A DNA stretch of 64,000 nucleotides from Sphingobacterium puteale (GCF_003627955.1 NZ_RBWS01000010.1:124001-188000); one strand, 5' to 3'. Shown: positions 26,839 to 36,566, counted from the stretch's first letter. Notes: generated by a model not told the origin, from the sequence alone. Program-made: numbers and translations.

Positions 26839-28416
26839 GTGAAAGGGATCTTCAAAGACTGGGTACCCGAATGGTTGATTAAGCTGATTTTATTCAGCGG
26901 ATTGATGCCAAGCATGGTCTTGTTTTTTCTGCCCGGTGCCAATGTCAATGTCACTGCAGGGTTCTACGGTGCACAGCCGAGTGATGTACAGTTTCTTATT
27001 ATTCTTTTCTACGCGGGATTTGTCGGATTCTACGTCCTGGAACGTCGCTTTTTTCAGTATTTCCCTGTCAAACAGTACTACATCATTTTCAATCTCTTAC
27101 AGTTGCTCAATTGTTACCTGATGTATCGTATCAACGAGATCAGTTGGATATATGGCTTACGCTTTTTTCAGGGTATGCTGTTCGCATCGGCTGTCAACCT
27201 CTCCATATCCATGATATTTTCCAGACTGAAAACGGAACGTGCGAAGGAGGGAAGTTATGCCATATTTTTTGGTATGCTGCTCTGTAGCTCGCCTTTCAAT
27301 ACCTTTGTTACAGCGGAATTTATTGACTCATTCAACTTTGATGAACTTTACCTGTATGCTGCCTTATCTTTTGTACCTGGGCTATTATTGATTATCGTCA
27401 CAATGAAACCCATCCGGCATAATCGTCCGTACCCTTTGTTTTCCCTGGACTGGGCCAGCTTTATCCTCTACAGTTTTATTGTTATAAGTTTCGGTTACCT
27501 GATGGTCTATGGACAGGAACTTTATTGGTTTTCGGATACCTCCATGCTGACCGTACTGATCGGTGGGATTTTATGCCTGGGCCTGTTTATTCTGCGGCAG
27601 AAAGCAATAAAACGTGTTTATATCGAGCTGTCCATCTTTGGAAACCGGAACTTCCTGTTCGGAATCTTGGTCTTGTATATGATGTATATCGAACGGTTTT
27701 CGCTGACGATCTCCAATCAGTATTTTCTACAGGTCATCCGCCTGGATCCTATTCACCTGTCCTATATCCAATGGTTTAATATCCTCGGGATTGTATGTGG
27801 TGTTATGCTATCCTTCTACTGGTTATTAAAACGGCGCACAGTGAAATGGATCTGGATTGTTGGCTACTGTTGCCTGTTGGCCTTTCATCAATACATGTTT
27901 TTTTCATTTGAAAGTGAGGGCAATGAAGATCACTTCTGGTTACCGTTGGTATTGCATGGGCTGGGGGTTGGCCTGATTATGGTGCCGACAATCTTATTTG
28001 TGATTGCCAGTGTACGCCCTCATTTGGGCGCTTCAGCGGCTGCAGCTTGTTTGGCCGTTCGTTACCTGGGTTATACCAGTAGTATTGGCCTGCAGAATTT
28101 CTTTAAGTTATTTGAACATGCCCAGCACCGGGAGGTTTTTCGGGATCAGCTGCAATCAGGCAATCTGATATTTGAAGACTATATTCAGCGGGAATCTCAC
28201 CGGGTACTGCAGCATGGATTGCAGTACAAGGAATATGCCGCGGGATTGAAGCTCATCAGCGAACGGGTTAATATACAGTCTTTCGTCCGATATGGCATGG
28301 ACTACTATGAATTGATGTCGATGATCAGTATCAGCATCTTGCTGCTGATACTGATTTCCCCTTCCTTGAAAAGCATGTACAAGAAGCTTAAAAAGAATCA
28401 GATTTCACCAGTATAA
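26839..28416 (+). CDS. MFS drug transporter, EmrB/DHA2-like
   Basis: A 525-residue inner-membrane protein with about 14 hydrophobic segments, as in the DHA2 family. The start is GTG at 26839, 2 bp after the HlyD gene stop; a GTG start is rare among its neighbours. Recognisable elements are the FFLPGANVNVTAGFYGA opening loop and a C-terminal part starting ASVRPHLGASAAAACLA, resembling EmrB-type transporters though divergent in sequence. It is the energised component of the TolC-HlyD-MFS pump. It ends 5 bp from the convergent TolC gene of the metal efflux operon. No regulator gene is directly attached. Confidence 0.85.
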   Translation: MKGIFKDWVPEWLIKLILFSGLMPSMVLFFLPGANVNVTAGFYGAQPSDVQFLIILFYAGFVGFYVLERRFFQYFPVKQYYIIFNLLQLLNCYLMYRINEISWIYGLRFFQGMLFASAVNLSISMIFSRLKTERAKEGSYAIFFGMLLCSSPFNTFVTAEFIDSFNFDELYLYAALSFVPGLLLIIVTMKPIRHNRPYPLFSLDWASFILYSFIVISFGYLMVYGQELYWFSDTSMLTVLIGGILCLGLFILRQKAIKRVYIELSIFGNRNFLFGILVLYMMYIERFSLTISNQYFLQVIRLDPIHLSYIQWFNILGIVCGVMLSFYWLLKRRTVKWIWIVGYCCLLAFHQYMFFSFESEGNEDHFWLPLVLHGLGVGLIMVPTILFVIASVRPHLGASAAAACLAVRYLGYTSSIGLQNFFKLFEHAQHREVFRDQLQSGNLIFEDYIQRESHRVLQHGLQYKEYAAGLKLISERVNIQSFVRYGMDYYELMSMISISILLLILISPSLKSMYKKLKKNQISPV

Positions 28417-28421
28417 CGGTG

Positions 28422-29705
28422 TCACAATTGATCAATATCCCAAATGGCTGCAGCACGTTGTAATTCCACCAATGCGACCGCACAATTGTAGCGTGCTTCA
28501 TGGTAAGCAAGTTGGGTTTCATTGTAGGAGCGTTGTGCGTTGATTACTTCCAGCAGGGCGGTTTCGCCGCGATTGTAACTGTAGATCTTTCCTTCCAGGA
28601 TTGCTTTTGCTTCGAGCAGCATCGTATTATTAAATTGCTGTACCTGTTTTTGAGTGGCTTTATATTGCATATAAGCTTGATTCACCTCAGTCTGGATGCG
28701 TAATACTGCATCTTGATAGATCAATTCGTCTTGCTCAATTTTGAACTGAGCAGATCTCAGCTCGCCTTTATTAAAATTGGAAAATTTTAGTGGTATGGCT
28801 AGGCCGGCATTGATGGCATTAAACTGTGGTGTCGGTGCGGTTTCATTTCTGGCCTCACCATTGTAGGTAAAGCCGATGGAAATACCGAGATCTAACACAC
28901 GGTTTGCCTTTGCCAGCTGGAGCAGACTATGGGAGAGCTGTTTGTTTTGTAGCGCAGCCTTAAGGTCAGCACGCTCTCGTACTGCGGTTGATAGCAATGT
29001 ACTTAATGAAAAGTTGCGATTAAAAGAAGCATCAGATCCTTGTGGTAGCCAAAGAATGGGGCTCTTATCCCCCATAAGTAGTGATAACCCCGCTAGGGAG
29101 GAATTGGCTGTCGCTTCGGCTGCCGAAAGCGTATTGCGCATATGGGCGGCTTCCAATTTTGACTGGCGGTAGTCAATTTGTGGAATAGCGCCTAGTTGAT
29201 AACGTATACTGTCTGAGCTGGCGAGCTGAGCGAGTTGTTGATAGGAACTGCGATAGGTTGCTGCCAATTGCTGGTTGTACCTTGCTGATAAAAAAGCAAG
29301 GGTGGCATCGGCACGTAGATTTCGGAAATAGTCTCCGAATAGGAGACGGGTGGTTTCGGCCTCATCCTTTGCAACCTGGCGACGTGTCTGCCGTTTTGCC
29401 CCCAATTCTACCGTCCAGCTCAATCCGGCGGTATAACCCCGCCCGAGTTGTTTGCTTCTTTCGCTATTGTCAAAGAGCCCTACGGTGAATTCGGGATCGG
29501 GGAAGATACCGGCACTGATGATATTAGCCTCGGCGATTGAAAGGTTGAACTTTTCAGCTGCGTAACCGAGGTTGTTCTTTCCAACCTGGGCGATAAAGTT
29601 GCTGTAATCCAGTTTTTTTTGTGCAAAAGTCGAATCTATCGTTTGTGCCGCCACATTTCCAAGTGGAAGTAAAAGGAAAAGAAGAAGTTTGATCTGTGTT
29701 TTCAT
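28422..29705 (-). CDS. CzcC/CusC-like outer-membrane factor
   Basis: A 427-residue TolC-family protein with a signal peptide (LLPLGNVAAQ, cleavage ~21). It has the paired helical repeats, with IISAGIFPDPEFTVGLFDN early on, a form common to CzcC-type proteins of metal efflux. Near the C-terminus, YNRGETALLEVINAQRSYNE is the second repeat's landmark. It lies 173 bp downstream of the RND gene on the same strand. The gap carries an inverted repeat that may mark a separate promoter or an mRNA processing site. It should be the outer-membrane exit of the metal pump. Confidence 0.88.
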   Translation of the reverse strand: MKTQIKLLLFLLLPLGNVAAQTIDSTFAQKKLDYSNFIAQVGKNNLGYAAEKFNLSIAEANIISAGIFPDPEFTVGLFDNSERSKQLGRGYTAGLSWTVELGAKRQTRRQVAKDEAETTRLLFGDYFRNLRADATLAFLSARYNQQLAATYRSSYQQLAQLASSDSIRYQLGAIPQIDYRQSKLEAAHMRNTLSAAEATANSSLAGLSLLMGDKSPILWLPQGSDASFNRNFSLSTLLSTAVRERADLKAALQNKQLSHSLLQLAKANRVLDLGISIGFTYNGEARNETAPTPQFNAINAGLAIPLKFSNFNKGELRSAQFKIEQDELIYQDAVLRIQTEVNQAYMQYKATQKQVQQFNNTMLLEAKAILEGKIYSYNRGETALLEVINAQRSYNETQLAYHEARYNCAVALVELQRAAAIWDIDQL

Positions 29706-29726
29706 CGGAATTTTATTTTAGTCCTT

Positions 29727-29757
29727 CTGATTAAAGCAGCTGTACTACTTTAATCAG
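29727..29757. promoter_or_regulatory. Inverted repeat CTGATTAAAG-N11-CTTTAATCAG before czcC-like gene
   Basis: Perfect 10-bp arms lie 22 bp upstream of the CzcC-like ATG on the minus strand. It could be an operator, or a hairpin setting the level of the outer-membrane component. No T-run follows on the minus strand. Confidence 0.4.
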
Positions 29758-29878
29758 AGTGTGGTTTTGATTTTGGGAATTTGTCTCCGCTTGTATGTGA
29801 TCGGTTGATAGTTTTGGCCCAAGCTGTATTGACGTCCTCGCTCCATCAAATAGTATCTTATTAATAAAGTTTCTCTTA

Positions 29879-32800
29879 TTATTTCTGATCGTTCGTCGAA
29901 AGTGGTTTGCTATTGTCTTGCTGTCTCCGCGCCATCAGATAATACAAGGGTGGAAGCATAAACAGTGTCAGCAGGGTAGAAAAGAGTAAACCATAGACGA
30001 TCACGGTGGCCAGAGGCCGTTGAACATCTGATCCGATACCTGTCGCCAATGACGCTGGAAGCAGACCAAGTATAGCCACCGTCGCGGTCATCAGTACAGG
30101 GCGGAATCGACTGAAAGCGCCTTCAATGACAGCTTTTTCTAAGACCATTCCATTTTTTCGTAGCACATTGAACTGGGAAAGCATCAATACACCATTTTGT
30201 ATGGCAACACCAAAAAGAGCGATAAAACCCACTGCCGAAGATACATTTAGGGTCATACCCCGTATATTGAGCGCAAGCATTCCACCAAAGAGCGCCAGCG
30301 GTACAATACCGATAAGTAATCCGGCCTGTCCAAAAGAACCGAAGGTGCTATACAGCAGGATAAATATGATCGCCAGTGTCAGGGGGACGATGACCGCTAG
30401 TCGGCTGTAGGCGCGATGCTGATTTTCAAATTGACCACCCCATTGCAGTCTGATTTTCTGTGGATCGTATTTCAGCTTCTGGTCGATTGCCTGCTGGGCT
30501 TTGGTCAGGAAAGTACCTAAATCTTGCCCCCGTACATTCAATCTGACGGTCAGCTGGCGGTTATTGCGTTCGCGTGAAATGGTACTTTCTCCGGTATTGA
30601 GTTTGACCGTGGCGACTTGCGACAAGGGGATGCGTGTGCCATTATCGGGATACAACATCAGATTGCCGATCTTTTCCGGCGAATTTCGCTCGTTCTCAGC
30701 ATACTGACAGGTGATATCATATACTTTAATCCCCTGATAGACCTGAGATACAGCTTTGCCACCAACTGCAATTTGAATCAGGTCGGTGACATCCGAAATA
30801 TTCAATCCATATTGTGTAATTTTGTCGCGGTCCACGATGATCTGCAACTGTGGGAGAGGCGGTTCTTGGTCAATGGCCAGGTCAACAGCGCCTTCCACTC
30901 CTTTAAGTGTGGTCATGAGGTCTTCGGCAACACGCCGGGTTTCTTTCAGATCATCCCCAAAAAGTTTGACCACGAGTTCGCTATGTGCTCCCGCGATTTT
31001 GTCCATGACACCATCGATCATCGGTTGTGAGAAAGCTACATTATAGCCGGGCATTTGGGCATATTCTGCAGCTAGCTCATTGATAAGATCTGCTTTGGCT
31101 TTTCCCCATTTCCATGTTTTGTATGGCTTCAAACCCACACTGACTTCGAAGTGTGAAGGGGTCCAGGCATCGGTACCATCATCATTGCGTCCAGCTTGTA
31201 CCATGACATAGGAGATCTCCTCGTATTTCAGGGTACGCGCACGCAGGCTGTCGCTCATTTCTTTGGATTTCTCTACCGTGATGCCTGGAGGGAGGGAGAC
31301 CTGTAACCAGATCGAACCTTCGTCAAGTGTAGGCAAAAAATCTTTACCCACGGATGCTGTCAGCAGTCCTGTCGCTAAAAGAACAAGGCCGAGGGAAACA
31401 AACACTCGTCTTGGACGCAGCATTATTTTTTTGATCCGCTGATGGTAAAGTGCCGTTAATTTTCCCAGCCATCGATTGTGATAAACTTTTTGTGGCTTGC
31501 GGTAGATGAGGTATGCCAGTCCGGGAATCAGTAGCAAGGATACTGCTAGAGCCCCCAATAGCGCATACCCTATGGTATAGGCCATCGGTGTAAATAATTT
31601 CTTTTCTACCCGTTCGAAAGCGAAAAGAGGAAGATAGGCTGTGATAATAATGATGGTGGTAAAGAAAATTGGTTTGGCCACTTCAGCAATTTTAGTTGTT
31701 AAGGTCCGCTCGACCAATGGAGCGTCGGGTTTTTCTTCCCTTTTTTTCAGAATGGTTTCGAGCATAACAATGGCACCATCCACGATAATTCCGAAATCTA
31801 TCGCCCCCAGGGATAATAAATTGGCAGGTATATCTGTAAAATGCATCAATATAAAGGCGATCAACAACGAGAGTGGAATGGTGATGGCAACCAATAGCGC
31901 ACCACGCCAACTCCCCAGGAAAAGGATCAGTACAAGAATGACGAGCGCCATACCTTCGAGGAGTGTTTTGGATACAGTATGTAGGGTGTTGTCGACCAGG
32001 CTCGTGCGATCGAGGACCACGTGTATTTTGACATCTTTCGGAAGGATTTTACTGTTAAGTTCCTCGACCGCCGCATTTACACCGGCCAATACCTTGGAGG
32101 GATTCTCATGCTTTAATAGCAATACGATGCCTTCAATATTATCTGAATAGTCTACTCCACGTTTGTCGCTGTAGCCCAAGGCGCCTTTACGGGCGAGGTT
32201 GCCAAGCTTTACCTGTCCAAGATCCCGCATGTAGATACGGTTTCCATTGACCGATTTGACAACAATATTGCCGAGGTCGTCCAGCGATTTGACAAGGCCG
32301 ATGCCTCGGATCACATAGGATTGGTCGCCACGGTTCATCATGCTTCCACCGGCATTGGCATTGTTGGCTTCGATCTTTGCGGTTACTTCGCCTAGAGAAA
32401 CTTCATATTGATCGAGTTTTTTAGGATCCAGCTCGACCTGAAACTGTGTCGTGATGCCCCCAAAATTGGTTACATCGGCTACTCCCGCCACCTGTTTGAT
32501 CTTAGGGATAATGACAAAGTTTTGGAGTTCGGTCAATTTCCGTAGATCCTGGGTATTGCTTTCGAGAATATAACGAAAGATCTCCCCTGTTGGCGAGGTA
32601 AGTGGATCTAATCCGGGTACTGCCCTGTAAGGGAGACTGAGATCTGCCAGGCGTTCCTGTATGCGGGCCCTGGCCCAGTAGTCGTCAACACCGTCTTTAA
32701 ACACGATGGTGACCATGGATAGTCCAAAGGTGGTTTTGCTACGCATGACTTCCATTCCGGGTAATCCGTTGATGGTCTGTTCAATGGGAATTGTTATCTG

Positions 32801-32986
32801 TTGCTCCATTTCCTCGGCAGCCAGGCCCGGCACCTGAGTGACGATTTGTGAGGACACGTCTGCAATATCGGGATAGGCCTCAACTGAAAGCTGTTTCCAA
32901 GCGTAATACCCGAAAAATGCAATAAGGAGAAAAGCAGCTGCAATAACCCATCTCTTGGCGATGATCTGGCTAACAAGTTGTTTCAT
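29879..32986 (-). CDS. CzcA/CusA-type heavy-metal RND transporter
   Basis: A 1035-residue inner-membrane proton antiporter with twelve expected transmembrane helices and two large periplasmic loops. The TM4 signature DFGIIVDGAIVMLET fits the DFGxxxDGA pattern I know from divalent-cation (CzcA-type) HME-RND pumps, rather than the CusA copper/silver form. This points to Zn, Co, Cd or Ni. Periplasmic residues (AHSELVVKLFGDD, YGLNISDVTDLI) are family-typical. It starts 24 bp after the adaptor gene stop and belongs to a czcB-A-C order on the minus strand behind a two-component system. The metal assignment needs functional data. Confidence 0.9.
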   Translation of the reverse strand: MKQLVSQIIAKRWVIAAAFLLIAFFGYYAWKQLSVEAYPDIADVSSQIVTQVPGLAAEEMEQQITIPIEQTINGLPGMEVMRSKTTFGLSMVTIVFKDGVDDYWARARIQERLADLSLPYRAVPGLDPLTSPTGEIFRYILESNTQDLRKLTELQNFVIIPKIKQVAGVADVTNFGGITTQFQVELDPKKLDQYEVSLGEVTAKIEANNANAGGSMMNRGDQSYVIRGIGLVKSLDDLGNIVVKSVNGNRIYMRDLGQVKLGNLARKGALGYSDKRGVDYSDNIEGIVLLLKHENPSKVLAGVNAAVEELNSKILPKDVKIHVVLDRTSLVDNTLHTVSKTLLEGMALVILVLILFLGSWRGALLVAITIPLSLLIAFILMHFTDIPANLLSLGAIDFGIIVDGAIVMLETILKKREEKPDAPLVERTLTTKIAEVAKPIFFTTIIIITAYLPLFAFERVEKKLFTPMAYTIGYALLGALAVSLLLIPGLAYLIYRKPQKVYHNRWLGKLTALYHQRIKKIMLRPRRVFVSLGLVLLATGLLTASVGKDFLPTLDEGSIWLQVSLPPGITVEKSKEMSDSLRARTLKYEEISYVMVQAGRNDDGTDAWTPSHFEVSVGLKPYKTWKWGKAKADLINELAAEYAQMPGYNVAFSQPMIDGVMDKIAGAHSELVVKLFGDDLKETRRVAEDLMTTLKGVEGAVDLAIDQEPPLPQLQIIVDRDKITQYGLNISDVTDLIQIAVGGKAVSQVYQGIKVYDITCQYAENERNSPEKIGNLMLYPDNGTRIPLSQVATVKLNTGESTISRERNNRQLTVRLNVRGQDLGTFLTKAQQAIDQKLKYDPQKIRLQWGGQFENQHRAYSRLAVIVPLTLAIIFILLYSTFGSFGQAGLLIGIVPLALFGGMLALNIRGMTLNVSSAVGFIALFGVAIQNGVLMLSQFNVLRKNGMVLEKAVIEGAFSRFRPVLMTATVAILGLLPASLATGIGSDVQRPLATVIVYGLLFSTLLTLFMLPPLYYLMARRQQDNSKPLSTNDQK

Positions 32987-33010
32987 TGTAATACGATTTT
33001 GGATAAAGAT

Positions 33011-34156
33011 TTAGTTGCTTGCTAGTAGATAAAATGCGCCCTCACCGATGATCTGTTCACCATTGGACAGACCCTGTATAATCTGAATCTGCTCATTTTC
33101 GGTGACACCGGTCTGTACATATCGTCTGATAAATGTGTGGGGAGCTAGCTGTACCCAGACAAAGCTTTTATCATTAAATTGGAGTACAGCTTTCGCGGGA
33201 ATAAATATACTGGCAGCAGCTAGCTGTTCAAATCGCGTATTGACATACATACCGGGTTTGAGCAGTCGATCTTTATTGTCGCATTCAACCAGCACTTCGA
33301 TATTGCGATTTGCTTCGTCGACAAACTGACTGATATGGACAATCTTTCCTTGCAGTCTTTTTGACGGCTGGCTGTCAATGCGCACTTCGACACTGCGGAT
33401 CTGATCTATGGCAGCGAGGTCTTTTTCCTTGATATAGGCCGAAACCCATACTTTCGACAGTTCGGCAATCCGAAGTAAAGCTGGAGCGTCTTCTTTATTG
33501 TATTGGCCGAGGACAATGCTATTGCTGAGGATTTCACCATGGATGGGTGAACGGACGAGCATGGGCTGACCAAGTACGACCTGCGCCGGGTTGTTGTCAT
33601 ATATTCTTAAAGCCGCCGCCGCATTATTGAGCGTCGCGTTGCTAATGGCAAAATTGGTCTCCGCTTCTTCAAGTTCTTTCTGTGTACCGACACCGTGACT
33701 GAGCAGATCCTTTTGACGTTTTAAAATATTTGCTGCGAGGGCATAGGTTTGTTTGGACTCAAAGTATGTTCGTTGTGCTTCGAAATAATCCGAAGAACTG
33801 ATTGAAAATAAGGCTGTATTGACCGTTACTTTCTGCCCAAGCCTCACATAGGATCTGACAACCCGCCCCGCAAAGGGCATGGGGATTTCAACATAACTAT
33901 TGGGGATGATTTTGACCATCGCGGCGGTGCTGAATGTCAACTGATGCGGTTGCTGAACGACGGCGGTACACTTGATCTTGGACAGCAGTGGCGCATGTGC
34001 GTTGATCGTCAGGGTGTCACCTGCGAAATGCAGGGCCGAGGATTCGTCCGAAGGTACAGCGGAACGTTGAGTGCATGCTTGCATGATCGTGAGGACAGCG
34101 ATCCAGCCCATGAATCTAAAGGGATGGATAGGAATTTTGATAGCGCGGTTAACCAT
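33011..34156 (-). CDS. CzcB-like RND periplasmic adaptor (lipoprotein)
   Basis: A 381-residue membrane fusion protein. The N-terminus (WIAVLTIMQAC) reads as a lipoprotein signal with Cys28. A lipoyl half (EIPMPFAGRVVRSYVRLGQK), a short helical hairpin (about 125-185), the second lipoyl half (VRSPIHGEILSNSIVLGQY) and a beta-barrel/membrane-proximal domain follow in order. The protein lacks the His-rich extra N-terminal metal-binding region of some CzcB proteins. It bridges the RND pump and the CzcC-like channel. It is the first structural gene after the sensor kinase gene, with a 159-bp gap that carries its own -7 element. Confidence 0.88.
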   Translation of the reverse strand: MVNRAIKIPIHPFRFMGWIAVLTIMQACTQRSAVPSDESSALHFAGDTLTINAHAPLLSKIKCTAVVQQPHQLTFSTAAMVKIIPNSYVEIPMPFAGRVVRSYVRLGQKVTVNTALFSISSSDYFEAQRTYFESKQTYALAANILKRQKDLLSHGVGTQKELEEAETNFAISNATLNNAAAALRIYDNNPAQVVLGQPMLVRSPIHGEILSNSIVLGQYNKEDAPALLRIAELSKVWVSAYIKEKDLAAIDQIRSVEVRIDSQPSKRLQGKIVHISQFVDEANRNIEVLVECDNKDRLLKPGMYVNTRFEQLAAASIFIPAKAVLQFNDKSFVWVQLAPHTFIRRYVQTGVTENEQIQIIQGLSNGEQIIGEGAFYLLASN

Positions 34157-34182
34157 TGTTTTTTTCTAAAGGCCATCTTCTA

Positions 34183-34210
34183 CCCATTCAAGAACTGTTC
34201 AGCGAATGGG
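34183..34210. promoter_or_regulatory. Inverted repeat CCCATTC-N14-GAATGGG in the czcB leader
   Basis: Perfect 7-bp arms lie between the -7 element (34252-34259) and the adaptor ATG (34156) on the minus strand. It may be a response-regulator site or a leader hairpin. Confidence 0.3.
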
Positions 34211-34251
34211 CGGTTGATGACCGGCGTTTCTGTTTCAAAAAAATTATGGTG

Positions 34252-34259
34252 CAAAGCTA
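34252..34259 (-). promoter_or_regulatory. -7 element TAGCTTTG of the czcBAC operon
   Basis: An exact TAnnTTTG match on the minus strand, about 95 bp before the adaptor start codon. It suggests the pump genes can be transcribed separately from the upstream sensor genes. The -33 is not evident, as expected for an activator-dependent promoter. Confidence 0.4.
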
Positions 34260-34315
34260 TCCATGCCTCTGCTGGAAGGCAGTTAGAGAGGCTTTAGAAA
34301 AATATTAGAATTTTA

Positions 34316-35692
34316 TTAGAGTGCTGATGGATGGGGTAGATTGATCTGGAATACACTACCGATGCCTTTCGTTGAGCGGACAAGAATTTCGCCTTGATGC
34401 AGTAGAATAATCTTTTTGGACAGTGAGAGACCGATGCCATTCCCTTCACTGTAGGCTTTGTTGTTGCCGCGATAGAAAGGGGTGAATATGCGTTCAAGAT
34501 CCTGAGGCTCGATGCCTATGCCGTCATCTTTAAATTCCAGTTGTATGGACGTTCCACTGGATTTAATCGTTATGGAACATTTTTGGTTATCGGAAAACTT
34601 ACATGCGTTTTCGATTAAATTCACAAAAGCGACCTGGAGCAGGTATTCATTGCCGACAATCGAAATCATCTGCTCGTCTTCCAGAGCGGGATCAATGAAA
34701 ATGTCGAGTTTATAATCAGGATTGGCCTGCAAGACCTGCTGGCAGGCGTCAAGCAGGAGTTCATCGATACGTAGTGCTTTGAAGGAAATCTCCGAACTAT
34801 CGTAACTCGCCTTGGCAAAATCCAGTAGACTATTAAACAGTTTTTTAAGTTTCTGGGCGTCGTTTAGTGTGTTGTCAATGATATCCTTATATTCAGCGGT
34901 GCTTCGGTCTTTATTCGCGGAAATTTCGAGTTCGGTAATCATCGCTGCCAAAGGCGTGCGCAGTTCGTGGGAAATATTGGAGACAAAGTGCTTTTGGCCG
35001 TCAAAGGAGCTCTCAAGACGGTTCAGCATATCGTTAAAGGTGTTTGCCAGTTCGGATAGCTCATCTTTATTGCCCGTGCTCTGAAGTCTTGCATCCAGGC
35101 TATTGGCCGATATGTTTTTGACTTTTTGTGTCATGACCTGAATCGGACGGAATACTTTTTTTGAGAAAAATATTCCGGCGGCATAGCTTAAAAAGACCGC
35201 AAAAATAAAAACAATAATGATGGTCGATAACAGATTTTGAAGTTTATTGTAACCATACTGATCATAAGCGGCGGCGGTGATGATGAAATTCGCGTTGTTG
35301 TATGCATAGGTAATGCCGATCACCTGCCATTTGTCCTGATAAAAGCCAATTTCCTTTTTTTTGACAATATCCCGCAACATAGCCGGCGTCTCCTTGACAA
35401 AATCAATGTCTACGGCATCATGGTATAATAGCTTAAAACGGGTGTCATAGATGGCTACTTCAACCTCGTTGAGAATTTTTCGGTTGTTGTGGTAGATATC
35501 TTCCAGTGTTTTTTTGTCTACCTGTGCATTTAAAAATAGATTTGCTTTGGTGTAGGCTTCTTTTTTGAGGAGGGCATAAAATTCATTCTCCCGGTTCTCT
35601 ACGGCCGAATAATAAACCGTGCAGGCAAATATCATCAGGATGGTCGCTGTGACGACTGTAAACAGTATGGTTATTCGCGTTCTGATCTGCAT
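34316..35692 (-). CDS. Sensor histidine kinase (CzcS/CusS-like)
   Basis: A 458-residue membrane kinase. TM1 (~8-28) and TM2 (~152-175) flank a periplasmic sensor of about 125 residues. A HAMP domain follows (KVFRPIQVMTQKVKNISA). The phospho-acceptor His lies in VSNISHELRTPLAAM. The ATP-binding part has N (VNLIENACKF), G1 (FKDDGIGIEP) and G2 (GNGIGLSLSK) boxes. The start codon overlaps the response regulator stop as TAATG, so the pair is coupled. Gene order regulator-kinase-adaptor-pump-channel on one strand strongly suggests it senses the metal exported by the downstream pump. The periplasmic part has no clear metal-binding cluster. Confidence 0.9.
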   Translation of the reverse strand: MQIRTRITILFTVVTATILMIFACTVYYSAVENRENEFYALLKKEAYTKANLFLNAQVDKKTLEDIYHNNRKILNEVEVAIYDTRFKLLYHDAVDIDFVKETPAMLRDIVKKKEIGFYQDKWQVIGITYAYNNANFIITAAAYDQYGYNKLQNLLSTIIIVFIFAVFLSYAAGIFFSKKVFRPIQVMTQKVKNISANSLDARLQSTGNKDELSELANTFNDMLNRLESSFDGQKHFVSNISHELRTPLAAMITELEISANKDRSTAEYKDIIDNTLNDAQKLKKLFNSLLDFAKASYDSSEISFKALRIDELLLDACQQVLQANPDYKLDIFIDPALEDEQMISIVGNEYLLQVAFVNLIENACKFSDNQKCSITIKSSGTSIQLEFKDDGIGIEPQDLERIFTPFYRGNNKAYSEGNGIGLSLSKKIILLHQGEILVRSTKGIGSVFQINLPHPSAL

Positions 35693-36372
35693 TAGTCCTG
35701 TTTTAAAATAAAGCCCATCCCAGATTTGGTATGGATATATTTTTTATCAAAATCCTTGTCTACTTTTTTTCGGAGGTAATTGATATAGACATCAATAAAA
35801 TTAGTACCGGTATCGAAATGGGTTTCCCAGACTTTTTCGGCAATCTCCATTCTAGACAATACACGTTCGGGGTGCAGCAGCAGATAGTGGAGCAGTTTGA
35901 ATTCTTTGGGTGTCAGACTGATATCAATATTGTTGCGTCTGACATTTTTGGTATGCAGATTCATTTCCAGATCTGCATAGCGCAGGATGGTTCCTGTAGT
36001 GCTGTCCTGTTTCTGATAGCGTTTGAGCAGCACCCGTATCCGTGCCAATAGCTCCCGCATTTCGAAAGGTTTGACCAGATAATCGTCCGCCCCAGCATCA
36101 AAACCTTCGATTTTGTCATCTGTGGTACCGAGTGCGGTAAGCATGATGATGGGCAGGTCGGGTTTGATATGGCGGATTTCCTTACAGAGATCAAGCCCGT
36201 CCATCTTGGGTAATACAATATCGGTAATGATCAGGTCGAAATCGTGTTGCAGGGCCATTTTCTTTCCTGAAATACCATCATAGGCAATGTCGGTCTGAAA
36301 TTCGTTTTCATCCAGTCCGCGTTTTATTAGTCCCGCGACACGGACATCATCTTCGACTAAAAGAATCTTCAT
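35692..36372 (-). CDS. OmpR-family response regulator (CzcR/CusR-like)
   Basis: A 226-residue response regulator. The receiver (1-115) has the acidic pocket (LLVEDDV), phospho-Asp in LIITDIVLPKMDG, and K in VKPFEMREL. The C-terminal winged helix (~130-225) includes LTPKEFKLLHYLLLHPERVLSR and the IDVYINYLRKKVD recognition region. The family controls metal resistance when linked to RND pumps. Its promoter (-7 at 36448-36455) gives a ~72-nt leader. It is the first gene of the metal efflux cluster and probably activates czcBAC and itself. Confidence 0.93.
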   Translation of the reverse strand: MKILLVEDDVRVAGLIKRGLDENEFQTDIAYDGISGKKMALQHDFDLIITDIVLPKMDGLDLCKEIRHIKPDLPIIMLTALGTTDDKIEGFDAGADDYLVKPFEMRELLARIRVLLKRYQKQDSTTGTILRYADLEMNLHTKNVRRNNIDISLTPKEFKLLHYLLLHPERVLSRMEIAEKVWETHFDTGTNFIDVYINYLRKKVDKDFDKKYIHTKSGMGFILKQD

Positions 36373-36447
36373 ACAACAGTGAAAGATTATTCGTTAATAC
36401 TTCATCCTCAATATTGACTTCGACCAAAGCGTATGGACGGTGCAGGA

Positions 36448-36455
36448 CAAAGTTA
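36448..36455 (-). promoter_or_regulatory. -7 element TAACTTTG of the response regulator gene
   Basis: An exact TAnnTTTG match on the minus strand, about 76 bp before the ATG at 36372. No -33 TTG at standard spacing, so an activator may be needed. Confidence 0.35.
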
Positions 36456-36548
36456 TCAAATTTACCTTGGTTTCGCTATTTAACGGCAGCTCTTTTCAAT
36501 AAGTTCATATTCTTGCCATACGACAAGAGTATCGTGCTCTAAATCAGT

Positions 36549-36556
36549 TAGCTTTG
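36549..36556 (+). promoter_or_regulatory. -7 element TAGCTTTG of the DinB-like gene
   Basis: An exact TAnnTTTG match about 40 bp before the ATG at 36597. It is followed by a short palindrome in the leader. Confidence 0.4.
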
Positions 36557-36566
36557 ATGTGTAACC

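Noticed and set aside
31641..32150. 169-codon ORF on the + strand
   Set aside because: It lies fully antisense to the RND transporter coding region and has low-complexity Ser/Ile/Thr composition without a ribosome site; the RND frame is strongly supported.
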